Below are positions 42,446 to 50,001 of a stretch of 64,000 nt of DNA, in pieces; the stretch's first letter is position 1; the number at the start of each line of letters is the position of its first letter. The notes beneath the pieces are model-generated. The model was not told where the DNA came from. It was given only the letters and a program-made list of their open reading frames with translations, and did no database searches. This stretch comes from Candidatus Hemicellulosilyticus sp. P3 (GTDB lineage Bacteria; Bacteroidota; Bacteroidia; Bacteroidales; P3): contig LPNH01000009.1 in assembly GCA_001543385.1 (NCBI GenBank), forward strand, positions 1 through 64,000, written 5' to 3'. A program made the position numbers and the translations under genes.

Positions 42446-43033
42446 ATGGAAAATTGTACTTGGAAATCAACTACGAAGCAGATTTACACGGGCGTCATGC
42501 TTTACTCGCTTTGCGGTATTGTCTCGGGCCTTGTGGCAATCCTGGCTTTTTTGTCGGGTGGATTTTGGAGTGTCCTGTCTGTCATTCTCAGCATCGCCAT
42601 CATTGTGGGTTATGTACTCTATTTCATAGGCCTGCGTAACTTCAAAAATGTAGTGATGGAACCGGATGCTCCTGTGGTCAACAAACTCTATACCGCTGTT
42701 ATCTTGGTCATCATTGGTTACATAGTCGGCTTTATCCCTGTTGCAGGTGGCATCATTCAGGCCATCCTCAATATTATAGCTTTCATTATGATGATGGTGG
42801 CATACAACAAACTGCGCAAGTCAACAACTTTTCCCGGGTTGGCCCGCAAGGGTGCATCAATGTTGTTCACGGCCATGATTCTTTCGCTGATTGGCGCCGT
42901 CATTTCCATCATCCCGTTGGTCGGCACCATTATTGCTGCCATACTGAACATCATTTCCTTCATTATGGTATTGTTGGGTTGGAAGAAAATTGCCGACGAC
43001 GATTTAGCTTCCTCCACCCCTGCGGTTGAATAA
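42446..43033 (+). CDS. Small polytopic membrane protein with internal duplication
   Basis: A 195-aa protein with four or five hydrophobic segments. Two copies of one motif are visible: GFIPVAGGIIQAILNIIAFIMMMVAYNKL (about 100-128) and SIIPLVGTIIAAILNIISFIMVLLGWKKI (about 152-180). This indicates an internal repeat. No enzymatic residues stand out and I recognise no named family. The track start 42404 lies before the -7 box; the ATG at 42446 (MENCTWKSTT) is chosen. A strong terminator follows. Confidence 0.7.
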   Translation: MENCTWKSTTKQIYTGVMLYSLCGIVSGLVAILAFLSGGFWSVLSVILSIAIIVGYVLYFIGLRNFKNVVMEPDAPVVNKLYTAVILVIIGYIVGFIPVAGGIIQAILNIIAFIMMMVAYNKLRKSTTFPGLARKGASMLFTAMILSLIGAVISIIPLVGTIIAAILNIISFIMVLLGWKKIADDDLASSTPAVE

Positions 43034-43057
43034 TGAGTTGAGGGGCACGATTTATGC

Positions 43058-43092
43058 AAAAGAGGCTTTGCCACGGCAGAGCCTCTTTTTTT
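43058..43092 (+). terminator. Intrinsic terminator
   Basis: Hairpin aaagaggct ... agcctcttt with an inner tgcc/ggca pairing, followed by a T-run (ttttttt). It lies 24 bp after the small membrane protein gene. On the minus strand it also ends the run beyond iorB. Confidence 0.85.
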
Positions 43093-43155
43093 ATAGAACA
43101 ATTCCGGCAGAAATGATGCCGGGATTGTTTTTGGGGATGAAAGCGGTTCGACAGT

Positions 43156-43719
43156 TTATTTGGCGTCGCGGCCGGCGCGGATGGCCTTGATATTGGTCTC
43201 CACCACGGCGTCGCCCTTACGTCCGAAAATAGCCCTGATTGCTTTTTCCAACTCGTCAAATGCAATCTCCAGGTAGGGAGCTGCGGCGCCGAGCAGCACC
43301 ATGTTGCCACGTGCGTTGAGCTCCTTGGCGATGGCGTTGGCGTTAAAGCTGACACATTTGTTCAACTTGCCCAGTTCGGTGTACACCTTCTCAATGTCAG
43401 GGTAGTTTTGGATGTTGACAAAGGGGTCGTTGTTGGTGATGACCACTCCGTCCGGGCTGAGGAATGGCAGATAGCGCAGTGCCTCCATAGGTTCCGAGCT
43501 GAGGATGATATCAGCTTTGCCTTCGGGGATGACGTCAGCGAAGATAGGGTCGCTGCTGATACGCAGATGGCTGAACACCGAGCCTCCGCGCTGGCTCATA
43601 CCATGTATTTCGCTTTGCTTGACGTTCATACCCAAGTTAAGGGCGGCGTCACTTATAATCTTGGCCACGGAGACGATGCCGTCGCCGCCTACGCCACAGA
43701 GGATGATGTCTTTCTTCAT
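43156..43719 (-). CDS. iorB: Indolepyruvate:ferredoxin oxidoreductase, beta subunit
   Basis: A 187-aa gamma-type subunit of 2-oxoacid oxidoreductases: DIILCGVGGDGIVSVAKIISDAAL (about 4), QSEIHGMSQRGGSVFSHLRI (about 35) and DIILSSEPMEALRYLP (about 70). It works with IorA to convert aromatic 2-oxoacids to aryl-acetyl-CoA with reduction of ferredoxin. It lies 57 bp downstream of iorA. Confidence 0.92.
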   Translation of the reverse strand: MKKDIILCGVGGDGIVSVAKIISDAALNLGMNVKQSEIHGMSQRGGSVFSHLRISSDPIFADVIPEGKADIILSSEPMEALRYLPFLSPDGVVITNNDPFVNIQNYPDIEKVYTELGKLNKCVSFNANAIAKELNARGNMVLLGAAAPYLEIAFDELEKAIRAIFGRKGDAVVETNIKAIRAGRDAK

Positions 43720-43776
43720 TGTTAATTCTGTATTTATGTCAGGCCGGACCAGCCGGTCTGACGGGTCTGATAAATT

Positions 43777-45360
43777 TTATTTGGCTGCGATTCTCTTCTT
43801 GTTCTCCACAATGCAGACACGCTGCGGAATGATTACACTCACTCCGTTGTAGGCGATCTCCTCTTCGAGAATCTTCATGAACTCCTCGTGGTTTTTCTTC
43901 AGCGGCACAATGGTGCGGATATGGTCAGGGTCGACCCCGAGACCTTTGCAGATGTTGAAAAGCTTCATGTTGGCGCTCGACGGCTGGCCGCCGGTCATAG
44001 CCGTGATATCATTGTCGAGAATCATGATGACGACATTGGCTTTTTCGTTGACGCAGTCCAGCAGGCCGGTCATGCCGCTGTGGCCGAAAGTTCCGTCGCC
44101 AATGACACCGATGCTGGGGAAAATACCCATCTCGGCGGCACCCTTGGCCATGGTGACGCTGGCACCCATGCACACAGTGGTGTTGATGGCACCCATATTG
44201 AAACCGAGCGTGTAGCAGCCGATGTCCCCGAAGACACGTCCGTCGGGGTACTTCTTCATCACCTCGACCACTGCCTCATAACTGTCGATGTGGGGGCATC
44301 CGACGCACAATGCCGGCGGGCGGTTGGTCACCACCTCGGGTACAGACGGTCCGCTGACAATCTTCATACCCAGTGCTTTGGCAACCTTCTCTGCATTCAG
44401 CTCGCCGTCGCGGCGTATCGTCTCGTCCAAACGTCCATGCACCGGTTTGCCTTTGCCCAGAAATCCCTTTATATGCTCCTCGACAAAAGGCTGGCCGTCC
44501 TCGAGAACGAGAATTTCATCCACTTCGTCATACAGCTTGTTCAGCATATTGAAGGGGAGGGGATACTGGGTGATTTTGACGACAGGGTAGGGGCATTGCC
44601 CATTCTCAAAGTTCTCTTGCAGGTAGTTATAGGCGATTCCCGTGGTGATAATGCCGCGGCTATGGTCGCCGCCTTCGATGAATTGGTTATAGCCGCTCTC
44701 TTCGGCGCTCTTGGTGAAGGCAGGTTGCTTGTCGATCAGTTCGCGGTAGAGGCGTTTGGCGTTGACGGGCAACAAGACGAAACTCTTCGGGTCGCTGGGG
44801 CTGGTGACGGGGTTCTGCGCACGTACAGGTTTCCGTTCCACACCGGCGCGGCTGTGCGCCAGTCGTGTGGGGATGCGCATCAGGACAGGGGTGCCCAGTT
44901 GCTCACTCAAGTCATATCCGAAGAAGACCATGTCGTAAGCCTCTTGCTGGTTGCTGGGCTCCAGCATTGGAATCATGGCCCAGTGCCCGTAGTAACGGCT
45001 GTCCTGCTCGTCCTGGCTCGAGAACATGCTCGGGTCGTCGGCCACCACGATGATAACACCTTTGGTGCCGATGATGGCGGCATTCATAAAGGGGTCGCCA
45101 CAGACATTCAGCCCCACATGCTTCATGCAAGTCATGGCACGTTTGCCGGCATAGGCCACGCCCAATGAAGCCTCCAGCGCGGTTTTCTCATTGGCGCACC
45201 AGTTCGCCACCACGCCCTGTTCCTTGGCTTGGCGCGATTTCATCACATATTCTGTAATCTGGGTCGACGGTGTTCCGGGGTAGCTGTTGACAGCACTGCC
45301 TCCGGCATCAATAAATGCCTGAGCGATGGCCTCGTCGCCCAATAAAAGTAATTTTGACAT
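43777..45360 (-). CDS. iorA: Indolepyruvate:ferredoxin oxidoreductase, alpha subunit
   Basis: A 527-aa thiamine-pyrophosphate enzyme subunit. The N-terminal pyrimidine-binding domain has LGDEAIAQAFIDAGGSAV and YPGTPSTQITEYV; the TPP domain has GDIGCYTLG and GDGTFGHSG followed by ILDN (about 415-450). CVGCPH (about 350) may contribute metal or redox residues. The C-terminal double-cluster ferredoxin domain of the archaeal and gamma-proteobacterial enzymes is absent; the protein ends about 100 residues short of those. This short form is common in Bacteroidetes. The start at 45360 is close to a strong promoter. Confidence 0.93.
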   Translation of the reverse strand: MSKLLLLGDEAIAQAFIDAGGSAVNSYPGTPSTQITEYVMKSRQAKEQGVVANWCANEKTALEASLGVAYAGKRAMTCMKHVGLNVCGDPFMNAAIIGTKGVIIVVADDPSMFSSQDEQDSRYYGHWAMIPMLEPSNQQEAYDMVFFGYDLSEQLGTPVLMRIPTRLAHSRAGVERKPVRAQNPVTSPSDPKSFVLLPVNAKRLYRELIDKQPAFTKSAEESGYNQFIEGGDHSRGIITTGIAYNYLQENFENGQCPYPVVKITQYPLPFNMLNKLYDEVDEILVLEDGQPFVEEHIKGFLGKGKPVHGRLDETIRRDGELNAEKVAKALGMKIVSGPSVPEVVTNRPPALCVGCPHIDSYEAVVEVMKKYPDGRVFGDIGCYTLGFNMGAINTTVCMGASVTMAKGAAEMGIFPSIGVIGDGTFGHSGMTGLLDCVNEKANVVIMILDNDITAMTGGQPSSANMKLFNICKGLGVDPDHIRTIVPLKKNHEEFMKILEEEIAYNGVSVIIPQRVCIVENKKRIAAK

Positions 45361-45394
45361 ATCGTGTTGTTTTATGAAAGTTAAACGTAGGTTG

Positions 45395-45426
45395 CAAAGG
45401 TAACAAAAAATAATCTTACAGGCAAA
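45395..45426 (-). promoter_or_regulatory. iorAB promoter
   Basis: On the minus strand, TTTG (45423-45426), 20 bp and TACCTTTG (45395-45402), an exact match to the Bacteroidetes sigma consensus. The -7 box ends 34 bp before the iorA ATG. Confidence 0.8.
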
Positions 45427-45438
45427 TGCCAGTTGCGC

Positions 45439-46023
45439 CTATTTCCACTGCAGCGTTTCAATGAGACGGTCAATGTCGGATTGCAGGTAAGCGATGACAG
45501 GTGCCAGCGAATCATTGTTGGGCGTGTAGTCCAGATAAAGCGATCCCCGGAGGAAATGGCTGCTGCTGTCCGTGGCCCAGAATTGGCAGGTTGAGGCCAC
45601 GTGGGTCCCGGTCAGCCGGTTTGTAGTGGCGTACACATGATGCACCGGATCGACATACTGCCGTTCATCAATGCCGGACGAATGGTCAAAATGCATGGAT
45701 AGGAATTTATAGGCCGTATCGATTTGGGCCCGCATGGCGTCAACGCCGTCAATGGCCTTATAGCTTAGATACACCACGCCGCGCAGTTTGGGGTAATAAA
45801 GGTCTATCCACTTCTCGCCACGGTTGTCTCGCTTCCACACCACCTCGCAGTCGCCGGCACATTCGAAACGGAACGGCAGTGCCGTCGTGTCGTAGACAGC
45901 ATAGTGTTTCTCCGGTAGGTCTATGCGCAGGTATGCTGCAGGCTTGGGAGTGAAATCGTGGCCTCCGCAACCTGCCAGCAGCAGTGTCGCGAGAACGAGC
46001 GGCAGGTACAGATATCGTTTCAT
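45439..46023 (-). CDS. gldD: Gliding motility-type lipoprotein GldD
   Basis: A 194-aa lipoprotein with lipobox LLLAGCGG (mature Cys about residue 18). Family-typical segments are PKPAAYLRIDLPEKHYAVYD (about 26), WIDLYYPKLRGVVYLSYKAI (about 66) and THVASTCQFWATDSSSHFLRGSLYLD (about 135). GldD is needed for gliding/T9SS in flavobacteria and is present in non-gliding T9SS-positive Bacteroidales. The partner gldE is not adjacent. The track ORF starts at 46110, but the ATG at 46023 begins the signal peptide. Confidence 0.88.
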   Translation of the reverse strand: MKRYLYLPLVLATLLLAGCGGHDFTPKPAAYLRIDLPEKHYAVYDTTALPFRFECAGDCEVVWKRDNRGEKWIDLYYPKLRGVVYLSYKAIDGVDAMRAQIDTAYKFLSMHFDHSSGIDERQYVDPVHHVYATTNRLTGTHVASTCQFWATDSSSHFLRGSLYLDYTPNNDSLAPVIAYLQSDIDRLIETLQWK

Positions 46024-46047
46024 ACTGCAAAAGTACGGTTTTTTTTG

Positions 46048-46055
46048 TACTTTTG
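46048..46055 (+). promoter_or_regulatory. -7 box directly before the methyltransferase-relative gene
   Basis: TACTTTTG followed by C matches TAnnTTTG and ends 4 bases before the GTG at 46060. A leaderless transcript starting with GTG would result. Confidence 0.5.
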
Positions 46056-46059
46056 CCCT

Positions 46060-46470
46060 GTGAATCGCATTCAATACTGGTTTCGCGCCCGCACGCGCTA
46101 CAATCTCCATTCACCGTTCCTGTTCGCTCTCTACGACGAAGTGCTGCTGGCTCGTCTTGACAGGCGTCAGGCGCATGTGTTGGACGGTGTCGGGCTCCGG
46201 AACCGTTGCTATCACGCTTTGGTCTACAAAATGTCAGATTTTTATGCCATGCGCCGGGAGGCCGTCAATGCCGATACAACCGTATTGTCCGGTTCGGGCA
46301 TCGTGCCGCGGGCCATGTTGGTGCGGCGTCCGCACCGTTCGTCTGATGCCGAGCGGCAGTGGCGGACATTGTGCGATGACCCCGGCTACAATATAGCCAT
46401 CGACCTTTTCGATGCGGGGATATTGCTTTACAATCCTCGTCTGCGTCCGCAACGGTGGTTGTTGCGCTGA
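46060..46470 (+). CDS. Core-less relative of Bacteroidetes SAM-dependent methyltransferases
   Basis: A 136-aa protein starting GTG (VNRIQYWFRARTRYNLHSPFLFALYDEVL). Its N-terminus matches the KTRxxxHSPF... opening of Bacteroidetes class I methyltransferases. Its C-terminus matches their last domain (ERQWRTLCDDPGYNIAIDLFDAGILLY). The central 100 or so residues with motif I (GxGxG) and the AdoMet site are missing, with no stop or frameshift. It may therefore be a small in-frame relic or a protein with a binding-only role. It is divergent from gldD by 36 bp. Track start 45958 is rejected because it overlaps gldD and the -7 box. Confidence 0.6.
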   Translation: MNRIQYWFRARTRYNLHSPFLFALYDEVLLARLDRRQAHVLDGVGLRNRCYHALVYKMSDFYAMRREAVNADTTVLSGSGIVPRAMLVRRPHRSSDAERQWRTLCDDPGYNIAIDLFDAGILLYNPRLRPQRWLLR

Positions 46471-46483
46471 GATTTCGTTTGCG

Positions 46484-47209
46484 TTAGAACTGCCGCCCGT
46501 CCAGCATCGGTACAAAACGGTAGCCGCCATAGCGTTTGACCTCCCACGTGTCGCGCTCATTGCCATGTTTCACCACACGCAGCATCTGCAGCGACGTCTC
46601 ATTGGAATCCGGTGTCCGCTCCTCGACAGGTATCACCATGACCCCCTCCGTCTTCAATTGATGCACCAACGGCTCGGGAATATACGGTGCGCCGCAGGTG
46701 ATAATAATACGGTCAAAAATGCCGTGATTCACTCGGTCCCGGCCTTCATCGGCAATGCGGGCGGCCGGTCGCAGGTCAATCTCCGTCAGTCCGCGGTAGC
46801 CGTCGCCCAGATAGCATTTGGCGTCGTAGCGCATCTCGTACAACATCTTCTTGGTACGCACGAAAAGTTCCTGCTGTCGTTCTATGGTGTACACCCGGGC
46901 CCCCATTTCGCAAAGCACCGAAGTCTGGTATCCGCTGCCGGTGCCGATCTCCAGCACTTTCATTCCCGGAGCCACCGAAAGCAACTGGCTCTGCATTGCA
47001 ACAGTCGACGGGCGTGATATAGTCTGCTCGCAGCCGATAGGCAACGCGCGGTCCTCATAGGCCAGATTGTCCAGCGCCATGTCCAGAAACCAATGGCGGG
47101 GAACTTTCAGCATCGCTTTCAGCACTTGCATATCGTTGATGCCTTTCCGCTGCAGCGATGCACACATAGCTTTCCGCAATCCTTGATGGCGATAGGTGTC
47201 GGTCTTCAT
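46484..47209 (-). CDS. pcm: Protein-L-isoaspartate O-methyltransferase
   Basis: A 241-aa repair methyltransferase acting on isoaspartyl residues in aged proteins. It has GISRP-equivalent QTISRPSTVAMQSQLL (about 62), the AdoMet motif VLEIGTGSGYQTSVL (about 85), ARVYTIERQQEL and IIITCGAPYIPEPLV (about 175). It continues with VMVIPVEE. Length is slightly longer than E. coli Pcm because of the C-terminal extension. It lies 9 bp after thiL. Confidence 0.93.
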   Translation of the reverse strand: MKTDTYRHQGLRKAMCASLQRKGINDMQVLKAMLKVPRHWFLDMALDNLAYEDRALPIGCEQTISRPSTVAMQSQLLSVAPGMKVLEIGTGSGYQTSVLCEMGARVYTIERQQELFVRTKKMLYEMRYDAKCYLGDGYRGLTEIDLRPAARIADEGRDRVNHGIFDRIIITCGAPYIPEPLVHQLKTEGVMVIPVEERTPDSNETSLQMLRVVKHGNERDTWEVKRYGGYRFVPMLDGRQF

Positions 47210-47218
47210 TTTGTCGTC

Positions 47219-48265
47219 TTATTTTTGGGCAGTCCATCCCTGGGCGCGCAGTTCAATTGTTGAGTTCTGGGGGGTCACCATCACGGGTGCGCCGTCGGTG
47301 ATGTGGCCGATAATATGCACCGACTCGCAATCCTTGATTTTTTCATAGTCAGATGTCTTGACAGTGAACAGCAGTTCGTAATCCTTGCCGCCGTTCAGCG
47401 CATTGCTGACAGGCAGCATATTCTTGCTCATCTCGCTGCACACACGCGATGTCTGGTAGTCGACAGGAATGCGTTCCTCATACACTTCGCAACCGCAACG
47501 CGACTGCTTGCAGATGTGCAATAACTCGCTGGCCAGGCCGTCGCTGACATCAATCATAGCCGTGGGTGTGATCCCTTTTTCGCGTAGCAACTGCACAATA
47601 TCAAACCGGGGTTCAGGCTTCAGATAGCGTTCCAGCACATAATCGTAGCCGTCCAGCTCCGGCTGGAATCCAGGGTTGGCTTGATAGGTCGCTTTCTCTC
47701 GTTCAAGGACGAGCAGACCGCTGTAGGCGCTGCCCAAATCTCCACTGACACATATCAAATCGTGCAGGCCGGCGCCTTTGCGGTAGCAGATACGTTCGCT
47801 TTCCACATCGCCGATGGCTGTGACACTGATCACCATACCCGACCGCGAGCTGGTGGTGTCGCCGCCCGCCAGATCCACGTCATAGCGTTCGCAGCAGAGC
47901 CGGATGCCGGCATAGAGTTCCTCCAGTGCCTCCACCGAGTAGCGGTTGCTCACGGCGATGCTCACCACAATCTGTCTGGCGGTGCCGTTCATGGCGGCGA
48001 TATTCGACAGGCTGACAGCCACAGCCTTGTACCCTAAATGCTTCAGGGGAGTATACATCATGTCAAAAGTCACTCCCTCCGCCAAAGTTTCAGTTGTCAC
48101 CAGCATTTTTCTCCTTCCACCACCCAGCACCGCACAGTCATCACCCACCCCCATAACAGTGCTCTTCTGCCGTGCGGAAAACCCTTCCGTGAGCCGGTCT
48201 ATCAATGCGAACTTGCCCAGTTCTGCCAGTTCGGTGCGTCCTTCCTGATACTTGGTATGTTCCAT
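47219..48265 (-). CDS. thiL: Thiamine-monophosphate kinase
   Basis: A 348-aa AIR-synthase-fold kinase that makes thiamine diphosphate. Motifs: GVGDDCAVLGGG (about 40), TTETLAEGVTFDM (about 56), HLGYKAVAVSLSNIAAMNG (about 75), VDLAGGDTTSS (about 130), CVSGDLGSAYSGLLVL (about 170) and MIDVSDGLASELLHIC (about 238). The ATP/Mg aspartates are conserved. No other thiamine genes are near. Confidence 0.95.
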   Translation of the reverse strand: MEHTKYQEGRTELAELGKFALIDRLTEGFSARQKSTVMGVGDDCAVLGGGRRKMLVTTETLAEGVTFDMMYTPLKHLGYKAVAVSLSNIAAMNGTARQIVVSIAVSNRYSVEALEELYAGIRLCCERYDVDLAGGDTTSSRSGMVISVTAIGDVESERICYRKGAGLHDLICVSGDLGSAYSGLLVLEREKATYQANPGFQPELDGYDYVLERYLKPEPRFDIVQLLREKGITPTAMIDVSDGLASELLHICKQSRCGCEVYEERIPVDYQTSRVCSEMSKNMLPVSNALNGGKDYELLFTVKTSDYEKIKDCESVHIIGHITDGAPVMVTPQNSTIELRAQGWTAQK

Positions 48266-48302
48266 GGCTTTATATATTAGATTAAACCGAATAACTCGTT
48301 GC

Positions 48303-49049
48303 TCATAATCCGTTCAGCGCGATAGCGGCCATTAGTACAGAGCCGGCTACAGCCGCATTGAGTGACTCCGCGCTGCCGCCGGTACTGGGAATTGTCACCC
48401 GGTGAGTCAGCTGTTGCGCCACATCATCGCTGATACCGCGTGATTCATTGCCTATGACCAGTGCGCAAGGGCGTTGCAGTGCCGATTCCCCTATCGGCGT
48501 GCCGCCCAGCACGGCGCCATAAACGGGAGTCTTGCAACGTGCGGCCCATTGGGCGATGTCGGTATATTCAATTTGTGTGCGGAACAGGCTTCCCATGGTC
48601 GCCTGCACCACCTTTGGATTAAAACAGTCTGCGGTGTCCGGGCTGCAAACCAGATGCCGTATCCCAAACCAATCGGCGGTGCGTATCAAGGTGCCCAGAT
48701 TACCCGGATCCTGTATGTGGTCCAGCACCAGAGTCACGTCGACAGCGGTCCATTGTCCGATAGCGGGCCGATATTGTCGCTCCACAAGCATCCAAACCTC
48801 ATTCGGACTGCGCAGCAGGCTCAGTTGCGCCAACTCGCTTTCGCTTACAGTCCATCGTTGTATATCGCCGTTCAGCCCATCGTGTTCCGCCATCCATTCT
48901 TCGGTGGCGCACACCGTCCGTATCGGCCATCCCGAGGCCAAGGCCTCATCGGCCATCTTCACCCCCTCCACCACAAAAAGGCCCTCCTCCTTGCAATGTT
49001 TGCCCTGGCGATAAGCACGCAGTTCCTTGAGTTGTTTCTTCGAGATCAT
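48303..49049 (-). CDS. TrmH/SpoU family RNA 2'-O-methyltransferase
   Basis: A 248-aa SPOUT methylase. The N-terminal substrate domain (KKQLKELRAYRQGKHCKEEGLFVVEGVKM) is of the 23S rRNA RlmB type. The SPOUT domain has LVLDHIQDPGNLGTLIRTADWFG (about 108), CALVIGNESRGIS (about 197) and VTIPSTGGSAESLNAAVAGSVL (about 218), which form the trefoil knot and the SAM site. The exact rRNA or tRNA target is not determined. It follows the tRNA-His gene on the same strand. Confidence 0.92.
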   Translation of the reverse strand: MISKKQLKELRAYRQGKHCKEEGLFVVEGVKMADEALASGWPIRTVCATEEWMAEHDGLNGDIQRWTVSESELAQLSLLRSPNEVWMLVERQYRPAIGQWTAVDVTLVLDHIQDPGNLGTLIRTADWFGIRHLVCSPDTADCFNPKVVQATMGSLFRTQIEYTDIAQWAARCKTPVYGAVLGGTPIGESALQRPCALVIGNESRGISDDVAQQLTHRVTIPSTGGSAESLNAAVAGSVLMAAIALNGL

Positions 49050-49111
49050 TCTCCCGTATCCTTTCGTTGGAGTCGGCTAAAGTGACAGCCCGTCGTTTCG
49101 TACAACAAGAA

Positions 49112-49133
49112 AAGCAGGACGCTTGTCCTGCTT
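49112..49133 (-). terminator. Hairpin downstream of tRNA-His
   Basis: A perfect 9-bp stem aagcaggac/gtcctgctt with a 4-base loop. On the minus strand it is followed by tttcttgttgt. It lies 12 bp beyond the tRNA-His 3' end and would end that transcript. Confidence 0.65.
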
Positions 49134-49144
49134 CGGTTTTCTCG

Positions 49145-49219
49145 GGTGGGAGGTGGGGCTCGAACCCACGACCTCCAGATCCACAATCTGGCGCTCTAAC
49201 CAGCTGAACTACGCCCACC
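49145..49219 (-). tRNA. tRNA-His (GTG)
   Basis: Cloverleaf on the minus strand with anticodon stem-loop ccaga-ttgtgga-tctgg (anticodon GTG), T-arm gtggg-ttcgagc-cccac and an extra 5' G (position -1) opposite C73, typical of tRNA-His. One acceptor pair (C6:U67) is mismatched. CCA is not encoded. Confidence 0.93.
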
Positions 49220-49386
49220 GTCTGAGTCCCTCTCAGGAGGGAAAACTGGTGCAAAGGTAAAACTTTTTTGCCATTCCGCAAAATTTATTCAATGCACATG
49301 GCATACTGCACGTGATTATCAATATGCTATGAATCCATATCGACAGCCTTGCCCACGCTGATCCTTGTGCAACAGCGCGGGGGCGC

Positions 49387-49962
49387 CTACAGATTCTTCA
49401 ATGCAGCTTGCAACGATTCGATGACACTGCGCGATGTAAAGGTGGCGCCGCTGACAGTATCCACTTTTTTGCTCCGGGCCTTCTTGACCGACAGCCCGTT
49501 CCAACTCTCCAGCAGTTTGGCATCGACAACCCGTTGCTGAAAATTCGGAGTCTCCTTGTTCGGCAGCATCTGCACCGAGCGGATGGTCTTGTCTTTGTTA
49601 AAGGCGATAGCCAGCGGCGTCGGGCCGGCATAGCCTTTGATATTATCGCTGGCCGGTGATGAATAGACCACATAGCCCAGCAGCTTCTTTTTGGCGTCGA
49701 ACACCTTGCACCAAGGTTGTCCTTTCTCCACACTCTTCACCCCGGGAAAAGCATTCACCACAACCATGTCTATTCCGTCTGCGTTGACCTGTGTCCCCGG
49801 CAGGGCTGCCGACATGCCGTGTTGCCGGTGATGACTGCATTTCCCGCAATGCTGTCCCTGTTGATGGTGCTGTCCGTTCTTCTGTGTTTCCGTGTTCTGG
49901 GCGCAGACTGTCCCCATTGTCATCAGGGCGGCGAGGCCCGTGAGTAGAAATACTTTCATCAT
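49387..49962 (-). CDS. Secreted FMN-binding domain protein with flavinylation motif and His-rich segment
   Basis: A 191-aa exported protein. A signal peptide (MKVFLLTGLAALMTMGTVCAQ) is followed by a His-rich linker (NGQHHQQGQHCGKCSHHRQHG, about 30-50) and an FMN_bind domain with KGYAGPTPLAIAFNKDKTI. It ends with VDTVSGATFTSRSVIESLQAAL. The DTVSGAT sequence is the target of the flavin transferase ApbE, so a covalent FMN on the Thr is expected. It probably carries electrons outside the inner membrane. The CGKC and His residues could bind metal or heme. Start at ATG 49962; the next ATG (49959) is equally plausible. A -7-like TATATTTG lies at 49985-49992. Confidence 0.85.
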   Translation of the reverse strand: MMKVFLLTGLAALMTMGTVCAQNTETQKNGQHHQQGQHCGKCSHHRQHGMSAALPGTQVNADGIDMVVVNAFPGVKSVEKGQPWCKVFDAKKKLLGYVVYSSPASDNIKGYAGPTPLAIAFNKDKTIRSVQMLPNKETPNFQQRVVDAKLLESWNGLSVKKARSKKVDTVSGATFTSRSVIESLQAALKNL

Positions 49963-50001
49963 TGTTCTATCATTGTTTTTGTTGCAAATATACAATTTTT
50001 G

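Noticed and set aside
43888-45168. 426-aa plus-strand ORF
   Set aside because: Antisense of iorA, whose conserved domains are unambiguous.
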